A stretch of 64,000 bases of DNA, taken from positions 1-64,000 of the forward strand of contig CACEAA010000003.1 in assembly GCA_902557415.1 (NCBI GenBank), given 5' to 3'. The translations under genes and the position numbers were made by a program. Positions 18,081 through 27,055 of this stretch are shown piece after piece. Within the stretch, counting starts at the first letter, position 1; every line of letters starts with the position of its first letter. The stretch is from an uncultured Pseudomonadota bacterium. Lineage in GTDB: Bacteria > Pseudomonadota > Gammaproteobacteria > Ga0077536. The notes beneath the pieces are model-generated. The model worked only from the letters and a program-made list of their open reading frames with translations, was not told where the DNA came from and ran no database searches.

Positions 18081-18929
18081 CTAACTGGCAGCCACAATTT
18101 TATCCAAAACAGGCATCAGATAGCTATTGAATAGTTCTGGATTTTCACTCATTGGAAAGTGCCCGATTTCTTCCATTATAATACATTCTGAGTTTTTAGT
18201 CTTCGCAGCGCTCTCTTCAGTCATCTCTGGAGTACACGCAAAATCATAAACACCCGTCATGTAATACATCGGTACTTTACCAGAAAGTTTCTCCGTACGA
18301 CCTCTGAAGTCGTGATCTTGACTATAGAAATAAAGATCGCCTTTGAATATCCCTGGTCCTCCCTGCGCATAATACCACCAAGTTTCCCATCGATACTTGT
18401 CAGGACTTTGCGGCGCCATTAGTCCAAAGACGGACTGGGCTGCTGCTTCACCACCATGAATATGTGAATGCCTCAGCCAATCAATATGCCAGCCTAACGA
18501 ATGCTCGCAAGCCTCTACGGCTATCAAGGCCCTGAGTTCATTTTCATGTTTTTCGGCTAAGTGTAGACAAATATTACCACCCATTGAACTCCCTAAGATC
18601 ACAGGTTTGTCGAGTTCTAGCGCATTACAGAACGCCATGACTATTCCCATATAGAATTCTGCAGTAAGTTTATATTCCTCGTCTTCTTTATACCAATCAT
18701 ATGGGGGAATTGACTTACCATGGCGAGGGATGTCAAGAGCAATCACCCTAAAGTTAGCATTTATTGCGGGATCGCATAGTTGATGTCTCCATTCCCTAGA
18801 GTCGGTTCCAGCGGTGTGCAAGCAGACCATTGGTATTCCTTGGCCAGCTTCTTCAAAAAATATCCTATACTCGGTCCCGTTGTAAGGAACCCAGACATAA
18901 TGTCCAGTTATTGGTTCGATTTTTCCCAT
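18081..18929 (-). CDS. Alpha/beta hydrolase
   Basis: Single-domain alpha/beta hydrolase of 282 residues. The oxyanion region is CLHTAGTDSREW, the nucleophile elbow GSSMGG (Ser115), the likely acid Asp is in GVYDFACT and the base His in GHFPMSENPE. The order and length match MhpC/haloalkane-dehalogenase-like enzymes, among which substrates range from C-C bond cleavage products to esters. GGAG lies 8 bases before the ATG. It is preceded 27 bases upstream by a small protein gene that appears to be its partner, and is followed by a terminator, so these two form a compact operon. Substrate cannot be inferred. Confidence 0.9.
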   Translation of the reverse strand: MGKIEPITGHYVWVPYNGTEYRIFFEEAGQGIPMVCLHTAGTDSREWRHQLCDPAINANFRVIALDIPRHGKSIPPYDWYKEDEEYKLTAEFYMGIVMAFCNALELDKPVILGSSMGGNICLHLAEKHENELRALIAVEACEHSLGWHIDWLRHSHIHGGEAAAQSVFGLMAPQSPDKYRWETWWYYAQGGPGIFKGDLYFYSQDHDFRGRTEKLSGKVPMYYMTGVYDFACTPEMTEESAAKTKNSECIIMEEIGHFPMSENPELFNSYLMPVLDKIVAAS

Positions 18930-18956
18930 TTGAATGTCTCCTAATTCGTTCCTTGT

Positions 18957-19334
18957 TTAAATTTCACGCATCCGATCGAGTGCCCAACATAGCGCACGCA
19001 TGTTTTGCCAGAGAACCATTTGATCGCCTTCTAGAGTAAGCCTACCGTGAAGAGGGTGAGCCATAGCCCATATGTCGTTATACATAGGCGGAGGCGTTTT
19101 TTGACAGAACTTTTCCCAACTGACAGCAGGACCTTTTATGGCAAGCTGGTAGCAAGTTTCTGGGGTGAATTCACTTTCTATGTTAGCTATCTTTCCTTTA
19201 TAAAATTCGATGACATATTCAGTGTCACCAAACCCGAAAAGTAGGTTAGTTGTGAAATGCTTCCCGATCCAACTCATTGGACCATTAGTGTTCACTAGCT
19301 TTTGCCAGCTCTCCATCCAAGACTTTTCAAACAT
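18957..19334 (-). CDS. Small protein of unknown function, possibly SCP2-like
   Basis: Protein of 125 residues with a perfect AGGAGG ribosome site, so it is surely translated. It is rich in Trp, Phe and Met and carries the stretch GPAVSWEKFCQ followed by PPPMYNDIWAM and a C-terminal amphipathic helix (MRALCWALDRMREI). The layout (strand-rich N-terminal half, hydrophobic C-terminal helix) resembles sterol-carrier-like lipid-binding proteins, but I do not recognise a diagnostic motif. It is the first gene of a two-gene unit with the alpha/beta hydrolase. A carrier that presents a hydrophobic substrate to the hydrolase is a reasonable guess. Confidence 0.6.
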   Translation of the reverse strand: MFEKSWMESWQKLVNTNGPMSWIGKHFTTNLLFGFGDTEYVIEFYKGKIANIESEFTPETCYQLAIKGPAVSWEKFCQKTPPPMYNDIWAMAHPLHGRLTLEGDQMVLWQNMRALCWALDRMREI

Positions 19335-19604
19335 GAGTTACCTCCTCATTCATTTTCGAGTGTCTTACTCTTAACTTACAAGTTACTACTATTTGTATAA
19401 CTGTGAATTCTATACTTTATTTATAATTATTATTTTAAATCGATTACTGTGCTTTCTCATAAAAACTTGGAGCCAACCAAGAAAGGGATTGAGTAAACAT
19501 AGCTTTATCGCAATCATCGCACGGTACTTTAACTACTGTGAGACTCTTTATACCAGACTCAACGAGCCGAACCTAGTAGCAGCCCATAATATTTCTATTA
19601 TTCG

Positions 19605-20138
19605 CTAAATACTTTTTGTTAGTACGGACAAATTATTTTGAGCTCGTTTTTGATTCAAGTCAATTTTGGACCGCACCTTTTCAATGGATTTTACATACTC
19701 GATAGGGAACGAGTGATGTCTTACGCCTGCTAGAACGAGTTCTTTATACCAGTCATAGGGTACTTGTCGATGGTCGACAAATGATTCTTGCGCCACATAT
19801 ACGTGACACGCACCGATACGAGGGACATTTAGCATAGATGAACGATAGCCTTTACCTACACCTTCAATTACGTCGAGCTGTTGGAGGTCTTTTATCGATA
19901 TTTTATATATCGCGACGTGTATGACGCCCTCATCGCTTTTTACAATATTACACTTGCCAGATCCGTCTCTGCCAATTTTAGAAAAATTAAGACTCCAGCC
20001 GCGGAGTCTTATCACTGCGCTAAAAGCTGCCGAACTAACTCTCGCTTGTAAGCGAGCGGGGTGTAAATTAGAGCCATAAGCAAGGTATCGAATTGCTCGC
20101 AGATTGTTACTCAGTAGATTGTTAGTTTGCTTGTTCAT
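19605..20138 (-). CDS. Gamma-glutamylcyclotransferase-like (AIG2/GGCT) protein
   Basis: Protein of 177 residues with the GGCT fold. The substrate loop YGSNLHPARL starts at about residue 20, and the likely catalytic acid is the Glu in LDVIEGVGKGYR, with VPYDWYKELVLAG as the usual C-terminal helix. Family members release 5-oxoproline from gamma-glutamyl amines or dipeptides; many bacterial ones are uncharacterised. It is divergent from the following acyl-CoA dehydrogenase and has no evident operon partner. The 270 bases downstream (19335-19604) are AT-rich and contain no gene I can support. Confidence 0.85.
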   Translation of the reverse strand: MNKQTNNLLSNNLRAIRYLAYGSNLHPARLQARVSSAAFSAVIRLRGWSLNFSKIGRDGSGKCNIVKSDEGVIHVAIYKISIKDLQQLDVIEGVGKGYRSSMLNVPRIGACHVYVAQESFVDHRQVPYDWYKELVLAGVRHHSFPIEYVKSIEKVRSKIDLNQKRAQNNLSVLTKSI

Positions 20139-20213
20139 GATTCAGCCATGCTGAGTTTTTATATTTTAATTGCTATTATAACGTCTAGACTATTTTATAA
20201 ATATGGAGCAAGT

Positions 20214-21380
20214 ATGAGTCAAACGAATGAACAGATCTCAGTACAAGAGGAAACTCAAGTTCTTGATGCTCTCGACGTCTGGTTAAAGAAAGAGGTAGCT
20301 AACCAAGTGAGGCATTTTGATCACGAAGATGAATACCCACATGAAATAGTTGCTCAAATGAAAGATATGGGGTTGTTTAGTCTGATGTATCCAGTCAAGT
20401 ATGGGGGATTAGGGTTCTCGGCTAGTTCTTACACCAAAGTGATAACAAAATTAAGTGAAACATGGATGAGTCTGGCGGGCGTGATCAACACCCATATGAT
20501 GTTGGGGCAGCTCATCGAGCGATTCGGTACCCCAGAGCAACAATCTTATTTTTTACCTCGTCTTACTAATGCTGAATTACACGGTGCGTTGTGCTTGACT
20601 GAGCCCGACGCTGGTACCGATCTGCAAGGTATCAAAACACACGCGAAACGAGACGGTGATCGGTACGTTTTAAACGGATCTAAAATGTGGGTGACTAACG
20701 GGATGTACGGTTCTTTATACGCCGTGCTTACTAAGACAGATCCGAACGCTCAACCTGCACACCGAGGTATGACGATGTTTTTAGCTGAAAAAGACGTTGG
20801 CTTTAATGTGGACGGTAAGTTGCAGAAACTTGGCTATCGGGGCGTTGAGAGTGCTGCGCTAAGTTTTGATGACTATTCGATCTCTTCTGATCGGGTTCTT
20901 GGTGGGGTTGAGGGTAAAGGACTTCAACATGCTATGGGAGGATTGGAATTAGGACGTATAAATGTTGCGGCACGAGCTGTAGGCGTTGCGCGGGCTGCGA
21001 TGGATGACGCGGTCAAATATGCGCAAGAAAGAGAGACTTTTGGTAAGCCTATTTGCGAACATCAGTCGATACAAATAAAGCTCGCGGATATGGCGACACG
21101 GGTCGAAGCGTCCCGACTATTAGTTGAACAAGCTGCGGACAAATACGATAAGGGAGAGCGCTGTGACATGGAAGCTGGGATGGCTAAATTGTTCGCGTCT
21201 GAATCGGCACTTGAAAATGCTACCGAGGCGATGCGAGTTCACGGAGGGTATGGCTATTCCAAAGAGTTTGACGTAGAGCGCTATTACCGAGATGCGCCTC
21301 TTATGTGTATAGGCGAAGGAACGAACGAGCTTCAACGGTTGCTAATAGCTAAACAACTAGTTAAGCGATCGCCTATATAG
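20214..21380 (+). CDS. Acyl-CoA dehydrogenase (MCAD-type catalytic Glu)
   Basis: Acyl-CoA dehydrogenase of 388 residues. FAD and substrate motifs are LCLTEPDAGTDLQGI and KMWVTNGMYG. The C-terminal catalytic segment CIGEGTNELQRLLIA keeps the Glu of the short/medium-chain class, and helix G reads ELGRINVAA, lacking the alternative Glu. The open frame extends to 20127, but GGAG at 20205-20208 five bases before ATG 20214 marks the true start; the extension would overlap the divergent GGCT gene. It ends five bases from the convergent ridA stop, with no room for a separate terminator. Stands alone on the plus strand. Confidence 0.93.
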   Translation: MSQTNEQISVQEETQVLDALDVWLKKEVANQVRHFDHEDEYPHEIVAQMKDMGLFSLMYPVKYGGLGFSASSYTKVITKLSETWMSLAGVINTHMMLGQLIERFGTPEQQSYFLPRLTNAELHGALCLTEPDAGTDLQGIKTHAKRDGDRYVLNGSKMWVTNGMYGSLYAVLTKTDPNAQPAHRGMTMFLAEKDVGFNVDGKLQKLGYRGVESAALSFDDYSISSDRVLGGVEGKGLQHAMGGLELGRINVAARAVGVARAAMDDAVKYAQERETFGKPICEHQSIQIKLADMATRVEASRLLVEQAADKYDKGERCDMEAGMAKLFASESALENATEAMRVHGGYGYSKEFDVERYYRDAPLMCIGEGTNELQRLLIAKQLVKRSPI

Positions 21381-21385
21381 GACTG

Positions 21386-21766
21386 TTATCCATAAGCGAT
21401 TGCCTCGATCTCAATCAAGGCCGACGGGAGGGCTAGTTGGGAGCAGACCGTAGAGCGTGCTGGAGGGAGTTGCGGAAAGGCTTTTTGATACACTTCGTTA
21501 AACTCAGCGAAGTTACTCAAGTCAGTAAGCCAAATGGTCGTCTTTACTATGTGGGATATGTCGAGAGACGCCTCTTGAAGAATGCTAGCCATGTTTCTTA
21601 TGCAGTGACTGGTTTGAGCTTTTATGCCACTCGGGATAGTCCCGGCATCGTCAAAACCAAGCTGGCCTGACAAAAACACAAAGTCACCCGCTCTGACAGC
21701 TTTAGATAGTGGCAGAGGAGTTCCGTCGGCTAAGGTAAACGTACCACCAATGATTTCGTGTTTCAT
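21386..21766 (-). CDS. ridA: RidA/YjgF family enamine/imine deaminase-like protein
   Basis: Small 126-residue RidA-fold protein. The pocket arginine lies in PPARSTVCSQLALPSALIEIEAIAY, the classic C-terminal signature, and FLSGQLGFD near residue 30 is also typical. Archetypal RidA hydrolyses reactive enamines/imines; the side-family members act on other substrates such as carbamates or in catabolic operons. Its ATG overlaps the stop of the upstream permease gene in an ATGA arrangement, so it is translationally coupled as the last gene of the ten-gene minus-strand operon. True RidA deaminase or a subfamily variant cannot be separated by eye. Confidence 0.9.
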   Translation of the reverse strand: MKHEIIGGTFTLADGTPLPLSKAVRAGDFVFLSGQLGFDDAGTIPSGIKAQTSHCIRNMASILQEASLDISHIVKTTIWLTDLSNFAEFNEVYQKAFPQLPPARSTVCSQLALPSALIEIEAIAYG

Positions 21767-22857
21767 ACTTTTTGTTCCTTTATGATGAGCCTTTTCAAAC
21801 CGATTGTTAGAAGTGGCAGTGTGAATATAACCATGAAGCCCCAGGAAAGGGCTCCATAGCCCTTGGCGATCAGGTTAATCAGTCCAAACTGGGAGAGCAA
21901 CAGACTCGCTATAGTTATACCTAATGATGAGAAGCTTCGAGCCCTGTTCGACAGCCCAAAATTTCGAACTTCTTTGAGCCACGAGTCAATGCGATCATTT
22001 ACTCCCTGGAGTACCCCGACTGCAGTGAGGAGAATAGTACCAATCAGGATGAAAAAATATAGGTGGACTGCAAAATGTATTCCAGACTGTTCTACTAAAT
22101 GATACGTCGGTACTGGCAGTTGATTTATCTCAGGGTGAAATCCGACAAAGCCAACATGGAGTAGTAGGGCAGGCAACACACCAAAAAGTCCTGCTATTAC
22201 TCCGCTTTTGACTGCTTGGTTGGTAGTTTCAATTTCTGAAGCGGCGTACATCAGGACCGGGATGAGCGCACTATTATAGATGGCAAATCGCATACCGCTG
22301 ATAGATGCTCCTAGCCAATCGATATTGTCGATGTTACCTAGTAATAAGATATCTTTTATAGGGACCATCGAAACGATTAATGAGACTAGAAATCCCATTA
22401 GGAGAAGAGTCCAAATAGTGAGCGCGAACTTGACTATAGAGCGACCGAAATAAGTAAAGCTTAAAATCGCAAGGGAAAGGAAAAGCCATACTTGGTAAAT
22501 CCCGATATCAAATGCAGCCTCTGCTAGCGTGGTCGTGGCGGAAGTTACAATTGCAAGTACCAGCACCAGTAGCAACACGAAAAGGACTTCGTATATTATC
22601 CAAATCGGCCCTAAGAGCTCTTTAAGAAAATCACGATAATTGAAGACTTTAAATCGAACTGCGAATGCAAAGCTAGCTGATAAAACTAGGACAAACAGAC
22701 AGGCAATGACCGCAATTGCTAATAAACCTCCGGCAGGTCCAAATCGGGTGACGTACTCGACTATCTCCCGACCGGTACCGTATCCTCCGCCTATAATAAC
22801 ACTTTGAAAAATAGCGGCCGGAATTATATAAACCGCACAAAATCTGCGCCAGTGCAT
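21763..22857 (-). CDS. YkvI-like LeuT-fold membrane transporter
   Basis: Polytopic membrane protein of 364 residues with about ten hydrophobic segments. The first helix region FQSVIIGGGYGTGREIVEYV has the glycine-rich unwound-helix look of APC/LeuT-fold transporters and is the hallmark I know from the YkvI family. Its function in the family is not well established. It sits between a crotonase gene and ridA in a catabolic operon, which suggests uptake or efflux of a substrate or waste product. Expression is tied to its neighbours by short gaps (26 bases upstream, four-base overlap downstream). Confidence 0.75.
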   Translation of the reverse strand: MHWRRFCAVYIIPAAIFQSVIIGGGYGTGREIVEYVTRFGPAGGLLAIAVIACLFVLVLSASFAFAVRFKVFNYRDFLKELLGPIWIIYEVLFVLLLVLVLAIVTSATTTLAEAAFDIGIYQVWLFLSLAILSFTYFGRSIVKFALTIWTLLLMGFLVSLIVSMVPIKDILLLGNIDNIDWLGASISGMRFAIYNSALIPVLMYAASEIETTNQAVKSGVIAGLFGVLPALLLHVGFVGFHPEINQLPVPTYHLVEQSGIHFAVHLYFFILIGTILLTAVGVLQGVNDRIDSWLKEVRNFGLSNRARSFSSLGITIASLLLSQFGLINLIAKGYGALSWGFMVIFTLPLLTIGLKRLIIKEQKV

Positions 22858-22883
22858 TACCCAAGTCCTAAAACTGAAATGGT

Positions 22884-23702
22884 TTACTTACCTTTAAACT
22901 CTGGGGTTCGCTTCTCAAAAAAAGCATTAACCGCTTCCATATGGTCTTCAGTATGTTGCAAGGTTACTTGCAAGGCGGCCGACATTTCCATAATTGAGTC
23001 AAAACTTGCCATTGTACCGTCTCGCATTAGCTTTTTAGTCATCCTCAGTGCTTGCGGGGGTTGGACGCAAATTTTTTCAGCTAAGGCCTCTGCCTCTGCT
23101 AAAACATCTTGGTCAGGATATACTTCAGATACCAACCCCCAATTCTTGGCTGTGTCGGCGTCAATCAGATCGCCGGTGAAGAATAACTGAGCGGCTCTGG
23201 ACCAGCCGATCTGCCTAGGCAGTAACCAAGCACCACCATCACCAGGCAGTATGCCTAGCTTTAGAAAAGTTGCTCCAAACTTGGCGGACTGGGCAGCTAA
23301 TCTGATATCGCACAGAGAAGCGATATCACCACCCAGACCTATTGCTGCTCCGTTGATGGCACCGACAATAGGAACTTCGATATTCCACATTGCTTTTACG
23401 ATACCGTGAATACTTTCTCGGTAATGGTCTCGTAGCTGAAGAGCATTGCCTCCAAAGTGACCAGTTCTTTCTTTCATCGACTTCAAATCGCCACCAGCTG
23501 AGAAGGCCTTTCCAGCCCCAGTCATGATGACACATCTTAAATTCTTATTGCTATTTATAATATTGGCAGCTTCGGTGAAGCGTTCGCCATCACGCGCGTG
23601 CCCTAAAGGATTCCTGGTATCAGGTCTATTAATGGTTAGCCTGGCAATGACACCGTCAGTGTGAAGAATTAATTCATCGTCAATAGAAATTTCATTTTTC
23701 AT
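22884..23702 (-). CDS. Enoyl-CoA hydratase/isomerase (crotonase) with atypical active site
   Basis: Crotonase-fold protein of 272 residues. The oxyanion hole is formed by FSAGGDLKSM and GAAIGLGGD, and GILPGDGGAWLLPR follows. Compared with rat mitochondrial enoyl-CoA hydratase, the first catalytic Glu (144) aligns with Asp (LGGDIASLCDI) and the second (164) with Phe (FGATFLKLG). Asp at the first position is what dienoyl-CoA isomerases use. It may therefore be an isomerase or a specialised hydratase and not a standard one. It lies 15 bases after the small acyl-CoA dehydrogenase subunit in the same operon. Confidence 0.9.
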   Translation of the reverse strand: MKNEISIDDELILHTDGVIARLTINRPDTRNPLGHARDGERFTEAANIINSNKNLRCVIMTGAGKAFSAGGDLKSMKERTGHFGGNALQLRDHYRESIHGIVKAMWNIEVPIVGAINGAAIGLGGDIASLCDIRLAAQSAKFGATFLKLGILPGDGGAWLLPRQIGWSRAAQLFFTGDLIDADTAKNWGLVSEVYPDQDVLAEAEALAEKICVQPPQALRMTKKLMRDGTMASFDSIMEMSAALQVTLQHTEDHMEAVNAFFEKRTPEFKGK

Positions 23703-23717
23703 AATAAACTCCGTCAG

Positions 23718-24749
23718 TTAAGCCGTGATAATAGGCCAAATTTCATTGCCACCTTGTTCTACAGCTAGCTTACCTAGCTCTTCTCCCCAATACGCTACAC
23801 CTCCATATTCTGTGCGCCAAGCCCACATCCTTCGAGTGAGAAAATGCAGCCCATATTCGTACGTAAACCCTATGGCACCATGAATCTGATGACTTAGGCG
23901 AGTTATTTTTTCCACCGCTTCACTGGCTCGGCATTTCGCCGCTGCTATTTCAAATCGCGCATTACGTTGGTTATCTGTTATACCTGAGTGATCCAATCGA
24001 GCACATGCGGCAATTGCGATAGCATCGACCGAGGCTACTAGCCCAGCTAAGTCTGCTAGGTGATGTTGGATCGCTTGGAATTTAGCCAACGATCTACCAA
24101 ATTGCTCTCTATCGCTGGCGTATTTTACCGCGAGATCTAATGCAGCAGCGCTAGCTCCCCCTATTTGTATGCTTCGTACCAGAGCACCTAGGTATAGTAA
24201 CGAGTCGTCGTCTAGCGTGGTCGGGAGTTTATCCAAAATTTTGGCTTTTCCAGAAATTCTATCCCGAGGGTCACGGCCTAAATTATTTTGACCTTCCGCT
24301 TCTTGATTCTGCGCTTCCAAAACAAAGAGATGCGAGTCATGGATTGCTATGTAATAGTTACAGCGACTTCCCCATGGAACAACACTCTTGTTTAGAGCAA
24401 ACTTACTTCCTTGAATGGAATATCCGCCAGTTAATAGGCCTGGAATTCCTTCGGGCAGCCCTGCTCCAGATTGTTTTGCAACCCATTGTGCCAAAATTGA
24501 TTCACACACGGGGAGGGGGACCGTATATCTCCCACAAGCTCTTAGTACGGGGTATGCGTCACTCCAGGAGGCTTCAATGCCACCAGAGGATTCGCTTGCC
24601 AGGACCTTATCAATTCCTTGCTCTATTATCTTACCCCAGAGTGACTCAGGCCATTCCGCTTTCTCATAGCGAGTGAGAGAATCCCAATCAAGTTCGTCCT
24701 CAAATAATCGAGACACGCTTTCGTGCAACATACTTTGTAATTCGTTCAT
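23718..24749 (-). CDS. Acyl-CoA dehydrogenase, smaller subunit of a probable heteromer
   Basis: Acyl-CoA dehydrogenase-fold protein of 343 residues, shorter than usual and with a degenerate middle domain. The C-terminal domain is clear: KYASDREQFGRSLAKFQAIQHHLADL and IHGAIGFTYEYGLHFLTRRM. Helix G lacks Glu and the terminal loop lacks the GEGT motif, so no catalytic base is visible. Its ATG overlaps the stop of the longer dehydrogenase gene by ATGA. This matches the paired alpha2beta2 enzymes known from steroid and bulky-substrate degradation (ChsE-type), where one subunit brings the base and the other completes the FAD or substrate site. Confidence 0.88.
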   Translation of the reverse strand: MNELQSMLHESVSRLFEDELDWDSLTRYEKAEWPESLWGKIIEQGIDKVLASESSGGIEASWSDAYPVLRACGRYTVPLPVCESILAQWVAKQSGAGLPEGIPGLLTGGYSIQGSKFALNKSVVPWGSRCNYYIAIHDSHLFVLEAQNQEAEGQNNLGRDPRDRISGKAKILDKLPTTLDDDSLLYLGALVRSIQIGGASAAALDLAVKYASDREQFGRSLAKFQAIQHHLADLAGLVASVDAIAIAACARLDHSGITDNQRNARFEIAAAKCRASEAVEKITRLSHQIHGAIGFTYEYGLHFLTRRMWAWRTEYGGVAYWGEELGKLAVEQGGNEIWPIITA

Positions 24750-25912
24750 CTAATGCCCATCCCTTTAGCAATTATTCCGCGCATTATTTCTGGCGTGCCC
24801 CCTCTCAAAGAAAACGATGGCGCGATTTGTATCAAGTTCCCAAGGATCTGTTGGTATGGCACCCCATACCCCTCAAGGGTTGGTTCTAAGTCGCAGAGTT
24901 CTTGGGCTAGCCCTGGCAGAGTTTGCTCGAATTGACATCCTAGATCTTTAACCACCGACGCGGCTAAAGTTGGGTTCTCGCCCGCGTGTAGTTGTGAGGC
25001 GATACTAAGAGACATTGTTCTGAGTGTCGTTGCCCACGCAACTTGGGTTCCTATTTTTGCCAATATTGCAGGATTTGCGCAACCTTTTAATATGTCGATG
25101 AGTTCACGCAAGAGATAGAAGCAGGACAAATATCGCTCTGGTCCGCTTCGTTCGAGCGCCAGCTCTTCCGTCACCTGCTTCCAGCCTTCCCCTTCCGTAC
25201 CTATCAACGCATCTGCAGGGAGCTCCACATCGACAAAGGATACTTCGTTGAAATTTTTGCCACCCGCAAGATTTTCTATCGTTCTGGGTGTTATACCTTC
25301 AGTTTTTTTCAAATCTATTAGGAACTGAGATAGTCCTGCATGCTTTTTTTCTGGATCGGGATCACTTCTGAACAGCGCTATCATGTAGTCAGCTCGGTGC
25401 GCCTGACTGGTCCATATCTTTGTCCCGTTGACGAGCCAACCATTTTCAGTTTTTTCCGCTTTAGTTCGTAGAGAAGCTAAGTCGGAACCAGAATTAGGCT
25501 CGCTCATCCCAATACAAAAGCATGCCTTCCCTGCGGTTATTTTAGGGATTATTTCTTGTTTTTGCGCCTCATTACCGTACCGAGTTAAAAGTGTCCCACT
25601 TTGTCTATCTGCAACCCAGTGAAAACCTGTTGGCGCACCAGCAACTAAGCATTCCTCAACAACCACATAGCGTTCGAAGGCCGAGCAACCCTGTCCGCCA
25701 TATTTTTTAGGGAGTGTCATCCCGAGCCATCCGTGTTCGCCGAGCTTGGCACTGAATTCTGCGTCATATGCTTCCCAACTGTGACTGCGTTTCACAACCG
25801 AATAGTCTTGCAACTCGTTGGTTAAAAAAGCCCGAACTTCTTGCCGTAATGACTGCAAATCGGCTGGTAATTCACAAGGATCAAACCTGAGTTTGTCTGC
25901 AATAGATTCCAT
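24746..25912 (-). CDS. Acyl-CoA dehydrogenase, larger subunit of a probable heteromer
   Basis: Protein of 388 residues. FAD-binding stretches are CIGMSEPNSGSDLASL and KIWTSQAHRADYM. The terminal loop reads SLRGGTPEIMRGIIAKGMGIR, with Gly in place of the usual catalytic Glu, but helix G contains Glu in EELALERSGPERYL, which may supply the base. AAGG lies 8 bases before the ATG. The downstream gene for the smaller dehydrogenase overlaps its stop, and an aminoglycoside-phosphotransferase-like kinase gene precedes it. Together they resemble the kinase/dehydrogenase arrangement of ACAD10/11-like and LvaAC systems. Confidence 0.92.
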   Translation of the reverse strand: MESIADKLRFDPCELPADLQSLRQEVRAFLTNELQDYSVVKRSHSWEAYDAEFSAKLGEHGWLGMTLPKKYGGQGCSAFERYVVVEECLVAGAPTGFHWVADRQSGTLLTRYGNEAQKQEIIPKITAGKACFCIGMSEPNSGSDLASLRTKAEKTENGWLVNGTKIWTSQAHRADYMIALFRSDPDPEKKHAGLSQFLIDLKKTEGITPRTIENLAGGKNFNEVSFVDVELPADALIGTEGEGWKQVTEELALERSGPERYLSCFYLLRELIDILKGCANPAILAKIGTQVAWATTLRTMSLSIASQLHAGENPTLAASVVKDLGCQFEQTLPGLAQELCDLEPTLEGYGVPYQQILGNLIQIAPSFSLRGGTPEIMRGIIAKGMGIR

Positions 25913-25969
25913 AATTAAACCTTATACTTTTCAATTATTTGAAATATTAAAGTGATATTTTAGATTAAG

Positions 25970-27037
25970 TTAAACTGATTGGGCATACTTCCATGCTTCT
26001 TCAGCAAATACCTCCACATACTCTGTTGAGCGGTAGGCATCAGCACTGGCGGCAGTACCATCTTCTACGCGCTTAACAATACCTTGATAGATAGCGGCGA
26101 GTCTCCACATCGTGTACGCCTTGTAAAATTCTAAGTTTTCAATTTCATTGCGGTGCGTAAGTTCGCAGTACATTGAAATGTATTCTTCTTCCGTAGGTAT
26201 ACCCATATCCGGCAGGTTGAGTCCGGATAAACTTGAGATCCCGTCCATGTTGGGGAGCATCCAAGGGGCTAGATGATAAACAAAATCCCCCAACGGATGA
26301 CCCAGCGTTGACAACTCCCAGTCGAGCACTGCTATCACTTTAGGTTCTGTCGGATGACATACCATGTTATCAAGCCTATAGTCGCCGTGTATTACTGATA
26401 ACTCTTGCGAGTCTGGGATGTTGTCGGGAAGCCATGTGTTCAATTTATCCATTAGCGGAATATTTTTAGTTTCTGAGGCTACATAAATTTTGCTCCATCT
26501 ATGAACTTGTCTTGCGATATAATTTTCTCTTTTACCGAATCCGTCAAGACCAACCTCTGATGGATTTATTTTCTGCAGGCGCGCTAAAGTTTCCAGCTTC
26601 GAGCGATAGATGTTTGCCCGCTCCGATTTAGTTTGATCGGGTAACGAGAGATCCCAAAAGATCCTACCATCCACCATTTCCATGACATAAAACATAGTCC
26701 CGATCACTTCCACGTCCTCACATAGCGCATATGCTTTCGGTATGGGGAAGTCGGTTTTCCCTAAGGCTGCGATAACGCGGTACTCTCTATCCACCGCGTG
26801 CGCTGAAGGCATCAGAACGCCTGGAGGTTTCCTCCTCAGTACATAGCGCTTAGTTGGTGTAATAAGTTGATACGTCGGGTTAGATTGACCACCTTTGAAT
26901 TCCTTAACAGTCAAAGGACCGGAGAAATCCGTCACGTTCGCGTCCATCCAAGCGCTAAGCTTGAGATGATCGAAGGATAAGTGTTCTTGTACCTCTTTCG
27001 TTCCAGAAAATTTGTGCTGTCTTTCAGTCATTATCAT
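25970..27037 (-). CDS. APH-family kinase (ACAD10/11 or LvaA-like)
   Basis: Small-molecule kinase fold of 355 residues. The nucleotide-site region is EFKGGQSNPTYQLIT and the lysine strand YVLRRKP. The catalytic loop VIHGDYRLDN is at 215-224 (Asp219) and the metal-binding Asp is in VLDWELSTLGHP (Asp239). This subfamily is fused to acyl-CoA dehydrogenase domains in ACAD10/ACAD11 and stands alone as LvaA, where it phosphorylates a 4-hydroxyacyl-CoA so that a dehydrogenase-fold partner can eliminate phosphate. Here it directly precedes a two-subunit acyl-CoA dehydrogenase, so the same chemistry is a good hypothesis. It is not an antibiotic resistance gene. Confidence 0.9.
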   Translation of the reverse strand: MIMTERQHKFSGTKEVQEHLSFDHLKLSAWMDANVTDFSGPLTVKEFKGGQSNPTYQLITPTKRYVLRRKPPGVLMPSAHAVDREYRVIAALGKTDFPIPKAYALCEDVEVIGTMFYVMEMVDGRIFWDLSLPDQTKSERANIYRSKLETLARLQKINPSEVGLDGFGKRENYIARQVHRWSKIYVASETKNIPLMDKLNTWLPDNIPDSQELSVIHGDYRLDNMVCHPTEPKVIAVLDWELSTLGHPLGDFVYHLAPWMLPNMDGISSLSGLNLPDMGIPTEEEYISMYCELTHRNEIENLEFYKAYTMWRLAAIYQGIVKRVEDGTAASADAYRSTEYVEVFAEEAWKYAQSV

Positions 27038-27055
27038 ACTTTCCTATTGTATTAA

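Noticed and set aside
19393-19608. 71-codon plus-strand open frame
   Set aside because: AT-rich, no ribosome site, no family resemblance, overlaps the end of the opposite-strand GGCT gene.
25970-27037. Aminoglycoside resistance gene
   Set aside because: Placement beside acyl-CoA dehydrogenase genes and ACAD10/11-like sequence make a metabolic kinase far likelier.
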